Positions 1-10,915 are shown, counted from the first letter of the stretch. The stretch is 64,000 bases of DNA from Euglena gracilis (GCA_039621445.1 CP154957.1:17988595-18052594); one strand, 5' to 3'. Notes: generated by a model not told the origin, from the letters alone. Translations and numbers: made by a program.

Positions 1-969
1 CGCATCGCGGACTTGCTGTACTTTGGGAAGGCAGCTGTGGCTAAAGTGTGGATGGACGGTGTGTTGGGGTGTTCCTCTCGCCCACCCTTCCATTTCAATA
101 TTGTTGGTTGTTTTGTGATGTCCTCCCCAAAATAAGACTACGGAATTCGCCCCAGAGAAAATGGAACCCGGATATCCATATTTCCATAAATATATCATAT
201 TTCCATTTCCCCTGGATCCCAGAATGGCTCACCGAGGGGGGGCTTAGTGACTGACTGGTTTTCCGGAAAAACAAACTCACTTATTGGTTTTATGGATGGA
301 TGGAAGTGCCGCCCCCCCCGATCGGCAATATTTTTATACAAATGAAAGTAGGTGATAATATTTAGGATGATTTTTAATCAGAAGTCCCTTGAGGTTTATT
401 AATCGATCCTAAAGTTCCCATTGAACAAGAAGGACTTTTCATGCAGCATGAGTTTCATGAGCACTGATTTTCCTTCGTGATCTTGTAAATAGCAAAGGGA
501 AAATTGTTTTCATGCAATTCCATTTCAGCGGATTTCTGCATTTGTCACAACTGCAAAAGTGCAAAGTTTTCAAATCGAAGGCCACTTTCAGTGCTGGGAA
601 AACATCACCCTGTTCACCAAAAAGCATCCATTCAGGATATTTAAAAAGGAGTACCACACTGGTACCCCAAACAATATACTGGAGTCAAAACATGTTTTGG
701 GGGCATCCTTCCCTGTGGGACTGCGGGGGGACTTTTCTGTCCCTTCAACATCACCTGCGAGGTTTGTCATTGCTGCATAGCTCCTGCAAACGCACCCCCC
801 CCCCCCCCAAAGACAACAAATAGAATGGCCCATTTTTGGGCTGTTTGCTGGAAATTTCAAAGGGGGGTCTAACGTTTGTGCGTCGTTCTTTGCCAAAATG
901 GAAAGGGGTGTTTTTTTTGGGGGGGGGGGGGGGCAGGAAGGTCTCCCATCGTGGTTGGTACGTTCCCAG
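1..969. other. Left-edge stretch without recognised gene
   Basis: No block with third-position G/C bias or paired splice signals was found. Short open frames on both strands (for example 512-823) have ordinary codon use and run into poly-C at 792-806. A copy of the CAGTCAGTCAC-type repeat seen at 20.93-21.11 kb lies near 225-285. Poly-G/poly-C runs at 305-318, 792-806 and 918-935 mark repeat ends. Confidence 0.5.
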
Positions 970-1105
970 ACGGCGTGCCCGTCCACGCCATCAATCTGCT
1001 GCGCGACCGGGACATCCTGTTCGCCTCCATCGTCCCCGACGAACCGTTCTACGGCGACACGCCAAAGCCCGAGGCATGCCTGCGCGGCTGTTGCCTCATT
1101 GCCAG
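970..1105 (+). CDS. Gene A candidate exon
   Basis: An open block with strong G/C third positions follows a ttcccag acceptor (963-969). It reads through HAINLLRDRDILFAS and PFYGDTPKPEACLRG. The only donor nearby is of GC type (CCAG|gcaagg). Ending there leaves two bases that fit the exon at 1325. RDRDILFA...KPE.CLRG faintly recalls the core of START-type lipid domains, but the block is too short to claim it. Confidence 0.45.
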
Positions 1106-1324
1106 GCAAGGACAGCCACCGGATCCCACCAGATCCCACTGGATCTCACCGGACATTTTTTCCTCATGCACAGATTTTTCTTCTGTATTTATTTATGACC
1201 CCAAATCTCCCCCCATGTTTCCCCCGCGTCCCGGTCTTGGCTGGCACATTTTTTTGGTCGGTCAAAGAAAAAATCCAATTTTGGGTGACGTCAATGAAGG
1301 TATATGAGGCCAGTTGAGCCTCAG

Positions 1325-1391
1325 TTCTCCCCGCATTCCCACCTCCCCGCGTCCCGAACCATCCCCAAAGTCTCATGCTGCAAAGAGGGAT
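1325..1391 (+). CDS. Gene A candidate exon
   Basis: The acceptor gagcctcag ends at 1324. The frame (SPRIPTSPRPEPSPKSHAAK...) is Pro/Ser-rich, then basic. A gtacaa donor at 1392 closes it in phase 0, as the exon at 2199 needs. The frame stays open to about 1478 through a basic stretch (NRAKRRYMRDKKE), so the real end may be later. Confidence 0.35.
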
Positions 1392-1776
1392 GTACAACTA
1401 AACAGAGCCAAAAGGCGATACATGAGGGACAAAAAAGAGGCCACTCATGACCCCGGGGGGCATGCATGTGGTTATGTGTGCACCCACTGCATGCCTCCTT
1501 GAAGTCCTTTGCAAATCATCAGCACGGATGACTGGGTCAGGACAGAGTACCCGCCATTGCACAGGGGGGGGGGCTGAACAGTGAAGCTGGGCATGGGGGG
1601 GGGGGGGGGGAGGCTGGAGCTTGCTAGCCACAGACCAGAAACACAACCGAGAATCCCTGTGTGTGCCAATACATCCACCCAGGCAGCCGTTGCATCAGCC
1701 AGGGTGTAGTTCTCCTCCTGGGCCAGGACGAGGTTGGTGGTGATTGGCGATGCACAAAGAATATCCGGTCCAAAGC

Positions 1777-1816
1777 ACCTTGTTACATGGTGGTTTGGAC
1801 CACCATGTAACAAGGT
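1777..1816. repeat. Perfect 17-bp inverted repeat
   Basis: Arms ACCTTGTTACATGGTGG and its reverse complement are separated by a 6-base loop (TTTGGA). A third partial copy of the motif follows at 1811-1832. It lies in a Gene A intron and looks like a short foldback element. Confidence 0.8.
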
Positions 1817-1877
1817 GGTCCAAACCACCTTGTTTTTTTTCTCCCGGTTTCCGGTTTCCGTCCCCCCCCCAAGGCAA

Positions 1878-1965
1878 CCCACCGGAACCCCACCGGATCC
1901 CACTGGATCCACCGGATCCCACCGGACCCCACCGGATCCCACCGGACCCCACCGGAGACCAAAAA
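1878..1965 (+). repeat. CCACCGGATCC/CCACCGGACCC tandem repeat
   Basis: About eight imperfect 10-11 bp units based on CCACCGGATC and CCACCGGACC. A short related run is at 1118-1153. Intronic and low complexity. Confidence 0.8.
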
Positions 1966-2065
1966 CCGGGGATGACTGTCTTGGCCTGCTCATTGCCAAA
2001 TTGGCCTTGTTCTCTTGCTGTGCATTTTGGGCTGCCGCTGTCGGGCCATGGGGACACAAACACAC

Positions 2066-2067
<2 letters not shown>

Positions 2068-2109
<42 letters not shown>

Positions 2110-2130
2110 ATAGCAGCAGCAGCCAGCAGC
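2068..2130 (+). repeat. CAG trinucleotide repeat
   Basis: About 20 CAG/AGC units interrupted by CAA and TAG. Long poly-Gln, poly-Ser and poly-Ala frames over this block are repeat translation. It sits just upstream of the Gene A exon at 2199. Confidence 0.9.
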
Positions 2131-2198
2131 GGCCTTTTTTTTTGGTCTTGCACACCCCCCCCCCCTCCCTCCTGCAGCCAGACAATTGCTCTCCACAG

Positions 2199-2306
2199 GC
2201 GCCTGCGGTCCCCCCAACACCAACCCCAGCGGTGGTGGAGGCTGCAGCGCCGTCTCCTCCGAAGGACGACGCTTCCACCGGTGCGGCTGCCAAGACACCG
2301 GCGCAG
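2199..2306 (+). CDS. Gene A exon (Ala/Pro-rich)
   Basis: The acceptor ctctccacag ends at 2198 and the donor CAG|gtccat follows 2306, giving exactly 36 codons in phase 0. The frame is Pro/Ala-rich (APAVPPTPTPAVVEAAAP) and ends in STGAAAKTPAQ. It joins in phase to the exon at 3026. An alternative acceptor is at 2177. Confidence 0.5.
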
Positions 2307-2478
2307 GTCCATGCCCTCCCCCCTGTGCCAGGCAGTGGGATAAGAGACCAGAGACTTTTAAGTTTCGTGACCAGGGGGGGAGGGGGGGGATGGGCAGGCT
2401 TTTGCTTAAGGGATTGCAGTGCCCTCCCCCCCCAGGGGGGCTGGACTGCAGCTAGTCCAAATTTGGCTAGTGGGATTT

Positions 2479-2510
2479 CTAGCAGACCCCCCCTTGGGGG
2501 GGTCTGCTAG
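2479..2510. repeat. CTAGCAGACC hairpin inside CTAGC element
   Basis: The perfect hairpin CTAGCAGACC-C/G run-GGTCTGCTAG lies within a 2440-2720 element. That element repeats CTAGCCAGT and CTAGTCCA words and poly-C/poly-G runs. It has the same construction as the other poly-C/poly-G elements of the window. Confidence 0.75.
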
Positions 2511-3025
2511 CAGGGCTAGCCAGTGGAAAATTTTTGGGACCCCCAAAAATGGCCAAAAATGCCCGTTTTTGGCCATCTTTGGGAATTTTTTCCCGTGGGG
2601 GGGGGGGGTGGACCCCCCCCCCCTCCGGGGGGAGGGAGGTCTAGCTAGTCCATTTTTTCCAGTGTCTAGCCGATTGGCTAGCCAGTACCCCCCCCCCCCC
2701 CGGGGGGGGATGCTTAAGCAAAAGCCTGGGGGTGGGTCCCCAGGGTGGGGGTCGGGCCGAGTGGGTACCCTGTCAGAGGCTGGGGTTTCTTCTATTTTTG
2801 GCGCGAAGCACCGAACAAAGTGTCGAACCCCAGAATTGACCCCCCTACAGTGGGTCCCCCCCCCAGCCCCCCCCCCCCCCCCCCCCCCCCCCCCTGGGGG
2901 GGGGGTGGTGGGGTCCGGACCCCCCTCCCCCGGGTCCTAAAAAAATCCTCTGGTGAGGACTGTGTGGACAGGGCCACCGCTGTGCTGTGTGGCCTCTTTG
3001 CTTTGACTCTCTTGTGTGTGTGCAG

Positions 3026-3086
3026 GAGACCAGGCCCCGTCCTTTCTACCAGCCGCAGCTCGAAGGAGACGCCGTTGGCGACACTG
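3026..3086 (+). CDS. Gene A exon
   Basis: The acceptor gtgtgtgcag ends at 3025 and the donor ACTG|gtgcgt follows 3086. The frame reads ETRPRPFYQPQLEGDAVGDT, starts in phase 0 and ends in phase 1, as the next exon requires. Confidence 0.55.
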
Positions 3087-3136
3087 GTGCGTGTTGGGTG
3101 CATGTGTGCTCGCTTCTCACTCTCTCGTTTCTGAAG

Positions 3137-3262
3137 CAGTTTTACTGTTTGTGTTTTTTGTGTTTTTTTGTGTGTTTTTTGTGTTTTTTTTGTGGTTTTT
3201 TTGTGGTTTTTTTTGTGGTTTTTTTGTGTTTTCCCACTATTTTTTTGTGTCGCGTTTTTTTA
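3137..3262 (+). repeat. T-rich GTTTTTT tract
   Basis: Tandem GTGTTTTTTT-like units form the pyrimidine-rich intron upstream of the acceptor at 3303. The apparent Phe-rich and Lys-rich frames here are low-complexity shadows. Confidence 0.85.
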
Positions 3263-3303
3263 GGGTCTGTGTCGCGTCCCCCTCCTTCGTCGTTGCCTTG
3301 CAG

Positions 3304-3379
3304 GGTGCAGCGAAGCTCCAACGAATCTTCTTTCAAAGTGTGCCGAGTCCATTCTGCGCATGCCAAAACCATCAGTCAA
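3304..3379 (+). CDS. Gene A exon
   Basis: The acceptor cgttgccttgcag ends at 3303. In the phase set by the previous exon the frame reads CSEAPTNLLSKCAESILRM then PKPSV. The donor AA|gtggaa is weak but ends in phase 2, as the exon at 3470 needs. The open frame continues to about 3410, so the donor is uncertain. Confidence 0.5.
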
Positions 3380-3469
3380 GTGGAAGGCCGAATGCACACT
3401 CCCTCCAATCTAAATGCCAAGGATCTTAGGGGACAGATCTCTGCGTGTTGGCGCTTCTTGCATGTGCAG

Positions 3470-3557
3470 GTACGGAGGAGAGGAGCATTTCCTCATCACC
3501 GACATGCTCGTGTCCAAGCCTCGCAGCATCCCCATGTCTCTCCGACCCCCAGAGGAG
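3470..3557 (+). CDS. Gene A exon
   Basis: The acceptor cttgcatgtgcag ends at 3469 and the donor GAGGAG|gtactg follows 3557. The frame contains YGGEEHFLITDMLVSKPRS then IPMSLRPPEE, with third positions almost all G/C. The phases fit both neighbours. Confidence 0.65.
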
Positions 3558-3734
3558 GTACTGTGCATGTTTCCCTGCAGCATCGTTTGATTCAGAACTC
3601 GTTTCCACATAAGACCTGTATGTTGCGATGCATTTGCCGTCATATTTGGTTTTTTTTGGCCCATGTGACCTTTTTGCAAAGAATGGATACATATGTAATT
3701 GCCTAAGTCTTCAAACCTATTTGTTGTCTTTCAG

Positions 3735-3794
3735 CGTGAAGCGGAAGAGGTGGCTGAGGACCCAATCGATGCCTGCATCAAGCAGAAGCGAAAG
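3735..3794 (+). CDS. Gene A exon (acidic then basic)
   Basis: The acceptor ttgttgtctttcag ends at 3734 and the donor CGAAAG|gttcca follows 3794. It holds exactly 20 codons (REAEEVAEDPIDACIKQKRK), phase 0 at both ends. KQKRK could be a nuclear localisation signal (inference). Confidence 0.6.
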
Positions 3795-4007
3795 GTTCCA
3801 GCTTCCTTCAGATACCACTGGGGTTGGGGTTGAACGGGTCTTGCATCAGTGGCACCCAGACGCCTCCTGCCCACCCCCCCGCCCCAAGGGTTCCAAGACC
3901 AGCGAGGAGCTCTTTCCATAATTTCAGGCCTTCCTTTGCCACCCTTTTGGGGCTTTGTGCCACAACACTGATGCAAAGGAGTTAGGATGCAGAAGTTTCA
4001 TATAACA

Positions 4008-4378
4008 TCCCCCCAAATATAAGGCCCCCCCTGGCTTTATATTTGGACGGGATTTGAAGACCCTTGTGGGGGGGGGGGGGCTTTATATTTGGGGGAAAAA
4101 TCAAACTTTTTTGTGTGGCCTATATGACCTTTGGCGTCCTTCAATTGTAGCCAAAATTTATACCAATTGTTCGTTGTGTACTAGCTATTTCCCCCCAAAA
4201 ATGTGCAATCATTATCCAAAATGGGGCATTTTTGGTGAAAAAAATGTTGTATGAACCCAAATTTTTTCTACTTTTTCCAGAATGGCACCACCGTCCGGCT
4301 CCACATCAGGGGGGGGGGTTATAGTTGGGTGGCAAAACCAAACCCCCTGGGGGGATTTATATTTGGGGTGGGTTTATT
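4008..4378. repeat. TTTATATTTGGGG-type element
   Basis: Words such as CCCCAAATATAA and CTTTATATTTGG recur in both orientations around poly-G/poly-C runs (4012-4095, 4310-4375). The same family recurs at 10.06-10.52 kb and, shorter, at 49.26-49.29 kb. Intronic in Gene A. Confidence 0.7.
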
Positions 4379-4757
4379 TGGACAGAATTTCTGGAACCTG
4401 ACACAGACGTTCATGAATGCCCGACAATAGCAACTGGGTGACATTTGTTCAGGCATCAGATATGTGCGACAATAACAAGAGGCGATAATCGGAATTTTGC
4501 CTGCAGTGCTGCACGACCGTATGGTCGAAGGCGCAGCGCGTACCAGCGCCGGGCCAGCCGGCACAGCATGGCCAGAACAGTCCTGAACAAGATGACACTG
4601 ATAACCTCCCCCTTGCATTGCACGCTCAAGCTTCATGCAAAACCTTGAACCTGTGTGTGGCAATTCAAGGGCTCCCCCGAATGCCTTGGACCCCAGTGCG
4701 GCGTCAAACTGGCACTGCGACCCCGGGCACCCGCCGCCTCTGCAACCCTTTCCCCAG

Positions 4758-4875
4758 GCCCTGAGCCACGGCTCCACAGCCTCGGCCCTGCTGGCCCTAC
4801 TGCAGCAGACAGCCCCTGTGCAGCCCTTGGAGGTCCCCCCTTTGCTGCCTCCGGTTGTCCCGATGTGGCTTACAC
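4758..4875 (+). CDS. Gene A exon (Leu/Pro-rich)
   Basis: The strong acceptor ccctttccccag ends at 4757. The frame reads ALSHGSTASALLALLQQ then APVQPLEVPPLLPPVV and starts in phase 0 as required. A gttgta donor at 4876 ends in phase 1, which fits the exon at 5671. A competing donor after 4832 (GAG|gtcccc) would end in phase 0. Coding-like codons also extend upstream to about 4680. Confidence 0.5.
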
Positions 4876-5670
4876 GTTGTAACCAAATGGGGATCCTATT
4901 GGCTCTTCGTCTCTCTCAATATCTCTCACCACCGTCTCTCTGGACTTGCCAAACGCATTTAACTTCTGCCAAACATATGGTGCACAAGAGAATTTGTTTC
5001 TTGCCAGGTTACTTTTTTAAGGTTTGTGACCTGGAAGTGGGTGGGCCTAATCCCCCCCCCCACCCCCCGGGAGGGGCTCCAGCCAGCCAGCAACTTTTTT
5101 CCCGCCAGCACCTCCAGCTGGGCTGCCGACCCTGCCGACCCTGCCGACCCGATCGGCGGATCCACTGAAAGAAAGTCGGGGCCAGCCCAGCAAAGCCAGA
5201 CTTGCTTGGTTTTGTGCAAAGCGCCAAAAAGAGGTCAAAAAATGGTCAGAAATGGCGTTTTTAAGGTTCTAAGGTTCTATTGGGTTTTATCTTTAATTTT
5301 TTTTGCTAAAAAGTTGCTTCCCAACTTTATTTGATTCAATTGAGTCCAGCCCAGCCAGCCAGCAACTGATTGGACCCCCACCCCCCCCAGACCTCGATGC
5401 CCAGACCTCGATGGGAGCCACCTCTTTTTCAGCAAGCATTTTTAAAGGTTTTTAAAGGTAAAACTACGTTTTTTTTTCTTGAGAAGGAATATCACCCCCG
5501 GAATTATCTACGTGTGTCAGCAGCCACTTGCCCCCTGGGGGTGGGGGCCCTTGGAGGGGGGTTTGGCGGCACCACCCATTTTGGGGGATCACACTGGGGC
5601 CTATGTTTTTTCCCCCGCACTTTGCAACAGTGACAATTGTCAGCCCTTGTCTATCTTCGAAACTGGGTAG

Positions 5671-5783
5671 GGGAACCCGTGGCACCCGTGGCACCCGTGG
5701 CACCTGTTCCTGAAGGCACCGAAGCTGACCGGGCTGAGACTCTCTGCCGTCCAGTTAAGGCCTCTCAGAGGGGCGATGGGAGG
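5671..5783 (+). CDS. Gene A exon
   Basis: The acceptor aactgggtag ends at 5670 and the donor AGG|gtacct follows 5783. The frame has a short VAP tandem (PVAPVAPVAPV) coded by an exact 11/12-base DNA repeat at 5680-5705, then PEGTEADRAETLCRPVKASQ. Phases fit both neighbours. Confidence 0.5.
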
Positions 5784-5860
5784 GTACCTGTTTCATGCTT
5801 TTTGGGTTGCAGGTTCTCTAGCGGGGCCCTCCAACAGCTCCCTTTGCCACCTTTCCCCAG

Positions 5861-5935
5861 GACGATCTGGCCCAGCTGGCCAAGCCCGTTGACCCTGGTC
5901 CGGCAAAGCCCGTGGGCATCGTCGGTGGAGTATCG
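5861..5935 (+). CDS. Gene A exon
   Basis: The acceptor ccacctttccccag ends at 5860. The frame reads DDLAQLAKPVDPGPAKPVG then IVGGVS and ends at TCG|gtgggc in phase 0. GGA|gtatcg at 5930 is an alternative donor. The frame meets a stop at 5953-5955, so this could also be a C-terminus. Confidence 0.5.
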
Positions 5936-6247
5936 GTGGGCCAGGCTGCCTTTTAAGAAGGGCAGAAGAGAGGGTTTTTGTGATTGAGGAGCACAATGTA
6001 TCCCTCTGACGCCCTGAGGCTGAGGCAGGGTGCCAAGGTGGTTTGAGAGCAAGGGGATTGGGGTTGCTGGTGTGTCCCCCCCATTTTTTTGCAAGTCTTT
6101 TCTTGCAATATTTTGTCTGCAGCAGAAAGAACTGCAAAAACCGGACATGAAAAAGTTTGTGTACCCCCCCCATTTTTTTCGCAATTCTTTCTGGGAAAAA
6201 AACCGGAATTTCCAAGTCCCCTGCAGCTGAATTGTTGTTTTTTTCAG

Positions 6248-6378
6248 CCGCCTGTGTGCATGTTTTCAACCCCTTCTGCCATTGGGAAGTCAGAATCAAA
6301 AAGGAAGCAGCCTGTGGCTGACCCCACGCCTGCAGTCCAGCTTACAAAGAGACAACAGGAGCAGCTGAAGCGTCAACA
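6248..6378 (+). CDS. Gene A exon (basic, Gln/Lys-rich)
   Basis: The acceptor ttgtttttttcag ends at 6247. The frame reads PPVCMFSTPSAIGKSESKRK then PVADPTPAVQ and LTKRQQEQLKRQ, a likely coiled or basic helix. The donor CA|gttaaa leaves phase 2 while the next exon needs phase 1, so a small exon or a different donor is missing here. Confidence 0.55.
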
Positions 6379-6542
6379 GTTAAAAAAGTGTCTCCCCCAC
6401 TGGTGGTTTGTCAGACCGCAGTGGTTGGTTTCGAAAGCATTTGCTTGAGGCACAAGGTTTAGAGTCATCCGAGTGAGGGTAGGGCATATCTCAGTACATT
6501 TGTGCCGTGGTGGTCTCCGAGTACATATGGGCCGAGTTCGAC

Positions 6543-6640
6543 ACGCACACGCACACGTCCACCCACACCCACCCACCCACCCACCCACACATACACACAC
6601 ACACACACAGAGAGAGAGAGACAGAGAGAGAGAAACACAC
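6543..6640 (+). repeat. CA and GA microsatellite
   Basis: CCCACCCA/CACACA changes to GAGAGA near 6610. Translations such as HTHTHT and its reverse are repeat artefacts. Confidence 0.9.
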
Positions 6641-6816
6641 GCCACACTGCCCTGCACTCGCTCCAAACATAATTTCTTAGGCGAGCAAAAAAGAAGCAAG
6701 CCAAGCAGAAGAAGAGAGAGGCCGGACAGACAGGTGTCAGCACTAGGTCCTGTTTTTTTCCTCATTTTATCTGAGAAAAATTTCAAAATTTGATATCTTT
6801 TTTGTTTGGATTGCAG

Positions 6817-6870
6817 AATTTGCAGTGTCTGTGTCGTCGGACGAATTTTGTCTGAGTTCTCGAACCAAAG
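6817..6870 (+). CDS. Gene A exon
   Basis: The acceptor tttggattgcag ends at 6816 and the donor AAAG|gtgggt follows 6870. In the frame set by the next exon it reads FAVSVSSDEFCLSSRTK, with phase 1 in and phase 1 out. The join to 8002 makes a Glu codon. Confidence 0.6.
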
Positions 6871-8001
6871 GTGGGTGGGAAGGCCCCTTCAGTAAGTTGG
6901 AATGTCCCCAACTGGGACATTCTGCACCAGGAAAAGGAAAGAATCTGTGTGATGTTTCTTTTTTTCTTGAGAAAGAGGAAAGACAAGAAATTTAGAACAG
7001 AAACACATTGGCGATGGGAATTTTATTGGGACGTTTCCCCTTCTTGAACCTAGGAGCATACATTCCGTCAGATTCAGAAATAAACAACCGAAATTCACAC
7101 TACACAAAGTGAGGGCGATAGCACATATTACAAATCTGATGGTTATCACAGTTTTCCCTGGGCTGTTATGTTGACAAGAGGACGGGGGGGGGAGGACGGT
7201 TCCCAGGAAAACAGGAAAACACACAAATGCAATACCCATTTTATCAAATGCTACATGTATTTTTCATTTGTTTCGGTGGGGGGAAGTCAGTGTTTCCAAG
7301 GAATAACTGGCACGAAGTGGTATGGCACGAAGTGGGGAGTGCTGAGAGGGGGGTAAGAGGTGGAAGGGGGGGGGTAGGAGGGAGGGGGGTAAGGGGGGGG
7401 GCTCGAATTTTGTAGATAAAGGATGCTTTTTATTTTGGATTCTGGGGGGGGGCGGATCCCCCCAGGTGCTGCTAACAGTTGCCCATATCCTGCCACTTGC
7501 AAATCGAAGAATTTCATAAGGATAGAATTTTGCAGTTTTTCTGTGGGGGGTAAGGGGGGGTTAGCGGGGGGGGGGGCTTAGGGGGCGGGGGGGGGTCAGA
7601 GGGGATACAGGGAAGGGGGAAGGGGTCTTACTTCGTGCCATGTCTCTATAAATGCATATGTAAAAAATGTTTTTTTCCCGACCAGCTTATCGCTGTGTAC
7701 CCTCGAAGTTCAACATGTATAAATTTCTGTTTTCCCTGCTCTTTTGTTAACTCTTCACGTCTTCACTCAATTATTTAATGCAATGGGGGCAATAAAGAAC
7801 ACAAGCCATAAACTGCACATCATTTGGGTGGCAGGAAGGCGATGCAGGTTTATGGCAATATTGGGCAAGCACATACAGCTACAATGGTCTGACGTGGCCT
7901 GAAGTGGCTTGAGATGGGCAAATGGGATCAGCAAATTTCTGGGTTTGGCTCTGGGTGCTCGGTTTTGGGCGGCACGATCCTTTTCCCCATTTCCATAACA
8001 G
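6871..8001. other. Gene A intron
   Basis: No coding block found. It contains TGGCACGAAGTGG words and GGGGGTAAG runs (7315-7400, 7545-7630) that look like a poly-G element, otherwise unique AT-rich sequence. Confidence 0.5.
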
Positions 8002-8066
8002 AGGGCCTGTCGGACTCGGACTCCGACTCAGACCCAGCGGCAAAAACGCGGCGGCTGGACCCCAGC
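8002..8066 (+). CDS. Gene A exon (acidic Ser-Asp run)
   Basis: The acceptor atttccataacag ends at 8001 and the donor CCCAGC|gtatgc follows 8066. The frame reads GLSDSDSDSDPAAKTRRLDPS. Phases fit both neighbours. SDSD runs are typical casein-kinase-2 target stretches in nuclear proteins (family knowledge, not shown here). Confidence 0.65.
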
Positions 8067-8254
8067 GTATGCGATCCTCTGTGCACGCATTTCCACATGT
8101 CAAGGGTGACTTGACTTGAGGCCAAAGGAGCTTTTCATTCGAGTGGGGGAGGGGCTGGTCATCGGGGGCGAAAGTGCTTCTTAATGACATGTGTTGGTGG
8201 ACGGCGTGGCCCCTCGCCGTCCGGCCCAGCCAGAGCAGCGCCCTCCCTCCCCAG

Positions 8255-8419
8255 GTGCCCGGGGCAGTGCCACCGCCAAAGCTGCCGGACCGGCCCTACG
8301 TCGTGCTGCCCTCCACCGTGGTTGGGGGCTTGGCGGTCTACGACTCCCGCCCGCTGGTGTGCCGCCCACCCCCAAAGTGTTACAATGTCTTTGGAAATCG
8401 GTTGGCAACGTCAATGCAG
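8255..8419 (+). CDS. Gene A exon
   Basis: The acceptor ccctccctccccag ends at 8254 and the donor ATGCAG|gtacct follows 8419: 55 codons, phase 0 at both ends. The frame reads KLPDRPYVVLPSTVVGGLAV then YDSRPLVCRPPPK and CYNVFGNRLATSMQ. This is the longest and best-conserved-looking exon of the gene. I do not recognise the domain. Confidence 0.7.
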
Positions 8420-9005
8420 GTACCTAAACGTGGCCTCACAGCAGACAAGGGAATTTCTGAAGCCGGAGGCCCCCCCCCCAGGGGGTCCAGTCACCCAGTG
8501 TCACCCAGTACTTTTTTTCCGGTCAAAGCTCCCTGCAAGGTGGCGGACCCCCTGGGGGGTGGAGTCGAGTGGAAATAAACGTTGGCCAGTCTGGCGAAGT
8601 GGGCTGGACCGAATTTCACGTCAAATGGTTAAAAAAAATTGCACTTTGGGGGTTTGGACTTTCACTCCAGAATTCGGCTGAAAACCTGGCTTTGGGCTTT
8701 TTTTTTTGCCTGGTTTTGGGAACGATCCGGGTCCAGCCTGGCAGCCATTGCCCCCTGGGGGGATCCAACCAGGACTTTTTTTTCCAGCTCGCTGGCTGAC
8801 CCTTCCCCCCCCCGGGGGGGTTCCTTAATGAATTCCCTGCATCAGATGTCGTGTTATGTCAACCCCTTTTTCATTTGCTGAGAATGTTCACCTTTGGCAA
8901 GAAACATCATCTGTGAAACAACATGTGATCCCTCTCCAGACACGGTCAACATGGAGGAAATGCAAAACAATTTTATTATTCGAGCCCCGATGGCCTTTCA
9001 TTCAG

Positions 9006-9155
9006 ATGCCCAGCGAGACCAGACAGGCGAAGGATGCAAAGCCATCGGCTGTGGAGACTGGTAAATGTGACCCTGCTCTCCGCGACAGCCCGCCGCGCCC
9101 GAAGCAACAGGTTTCCCTGTCCCAACCTTGGCCTTTCAAAATTGGCCCCCAGCAG
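9006..9155 (+). CDS. Gene A exon
   Basis: The acceptor ggcctttcattcag ends at 9005 and the donor CAGCAG|gtacct follows 9155: 50 codons, phase 0 at both ends. The frame (MPSETRQAKDAKPSAVETGK ... PRPKQQVSLSQPWPFKIGPQ) is hydrophilic and basic. Confidence 0.65.
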
Positions 9156-9543
9156 GTACCTACATTGCCGACGGCATACAGCCTGCACCCCTTGCATTCA
9201 CGTTGCGTCCTGTTTGCTTGTTGTGAAGTGCGTGCCTGGCCAGCAGCCTCCCAGGTGTATTACTTTTTGAATCCATTTGCGTGCACCTGTGGTGGTGGGT
9301 GGGGTTATCCAGCCATCCAGCCATTTTTTTCCCTATGAGCCAGAATTAGTGCAGAAATGGTTAGGGTTTTTGCTTTCGAAGCGTTCCATTCCTGGTGGAG
9401 TGACAGATACTACAAAAAAAACCAACAACAAAACGTGACGTCGAGACCTGCACGAACGACCGCAACTGTCCGCCAAAAAAATCAACAACGTCTCACCCTA
9501 GCGTGAGGGGCGGCTGCAAATGGTTCCGCTGTGACCCACGCAG

Positions 9544-9696
9544 GAACCCCCGCCAGCCCCTGCCCGGCCCGCCGCCGCCTACGTCCTCCGGGCCGAGGCC
9601 GCGGGGCCCCGGCCCCCGGCCCAGCCTCCAGCCGACAGCAGCGACGAGGAGGACGAGGCATTCCCCCCCAGCCCCATGAAAGGAAGGCAGGGAGAG
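9544..9696 (+). CDS. Gene A exon, DSSDEEDE type copy 1
   Basis: The acceptor gtgacccacgcag ends at 9543 and the donor GAG|gtggtt follows 9696: 51 codons, phase 0 at both ends. It contains ARPAAAYVLRAEAAGPRPPA and ADSSDEEDE, matching the exon at 11547 residue for residue in its core. It ends FPPSPMKGRQGE. Confidence 0.65.
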
Positions 9697-10059
9697 GTGG
9701 TTGGGAAGAAAGGACACCTTGAAACCCATGCTTGCCTTTGATAGGCCGCCAATGTTCGTATTATATGTGGCCACACTTTTGTTGCAGTGGCCACCTCTCT
9801 GGGGGATGTCGCAATCCCACATATGGCATAAAGTGGAGTCCCCACACTTGAGTGTGAGGCACTGTGGGGGGTATGTGTGGGTGTGGGTGGGGGGGTGTCC
9901 GGAAAGATAAGGTGTTGGATGCCCCTAGTTGCACAGATGAAGGATGATGTTATATTTGTCTGGGGGTCCGCCCCCCCCCCCGGACGAGGCCGAAGGCCGA
10001 GTAAGTCAAAAAATGATGCAAAAATTGCATGTGTGGGGTAACCCCCCCCCAAATATATT

Positions 10060-10520
10060 CAACCCGTTTCTTATATTTCTCTGTCGGCCGATTGGCCCAA
10101 AGGGTTCCTTATATTTGGGGGTTTCTTATATTTGGGTGTCGAAGGCAGGCCCCAAGGGTTTCTTATAAATGGAACTTTTTCTTCCTTCGGTTCCTTCATG
10201 TAATTAATTACATGTGACCGCGGCGTGTAGGAATTTCTTCATGTCTGATGGCTTCTGAGGCCTTGGAGCACTGAATCGGATCATTCCATCAGTCCAGAAG
10301 AAGGTCGTAGAGTGTTATTTCTGAATCTGGGAGTGATATCGATGAAAGAAAGATTCTCAAGGGATGAGGGGTTTCTGATATATGGATTAACGTCCAACAG
10401 CCTAGGGGTTTCTTATATTCGGGGGTTTCTTATATTTGGGTGTCGGCTGAAAAGCGACCAAAGGGTTTCTTATATTTGGGGGTTTCTTGTAGCGAGGGTT
10501 TGTTATATTTGGGGGGGGTT
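10060..10520. repeat. TTTCTTATATTTGGGGG-type element
   Basis: Six or more copies of TTTCTTATATTTGGG alternate with CCAAAGGG and TGTCGGC words, followed by poly-G with GTGTGGGGGG. Same family as 4.0-4.4 kb. Intronic in Gene A. Confidence 0.75.
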
Positions 10521-10783
10521 ACTGTGGGGGGGTGTGTGGGGGGTGTGCGGGGGGGGGGGTTGTGGGGGGTTGGGGTTGGTACTGCGGGCTACTGTGGGGG
10601 CTCCACTTTACACCATCACTCTCTTATTCAGTTGTGTTACAATTATGGATTGTGTTCGTGCTTTTCGCTTGATTGTGTCACTTGTGCATAATTGTTGCAT
10701 CGATCTGTTTGAATTGGATTTCTTCCCTTCGCTGGTGAAATTCCCAGTTAGCGACCCCAATCTCACTTGTGTGTTTTGTTTTG

Positions 10784-10915
10784 TTTTTTTTTTTTCCTTT
10801 CTTTTTGTTTTTTTTATTTTTTTTTTTGTTTTCTTTTTTTTTTTTTTTTATATCATTTTTCTGTGTTTGTTTTTTTTTTTTATTTTTTTTTTTTTTTTTT
10901 TGTGTGATCTTCGAC
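10784..10915 (+). repeat. T-rich low-complexity tract
   Basis: Long T runs broken by single G, C or A. Phe-rich plus-strand and Lys-rich minus-strand frames over it are artefacts. Confidence 0.9.
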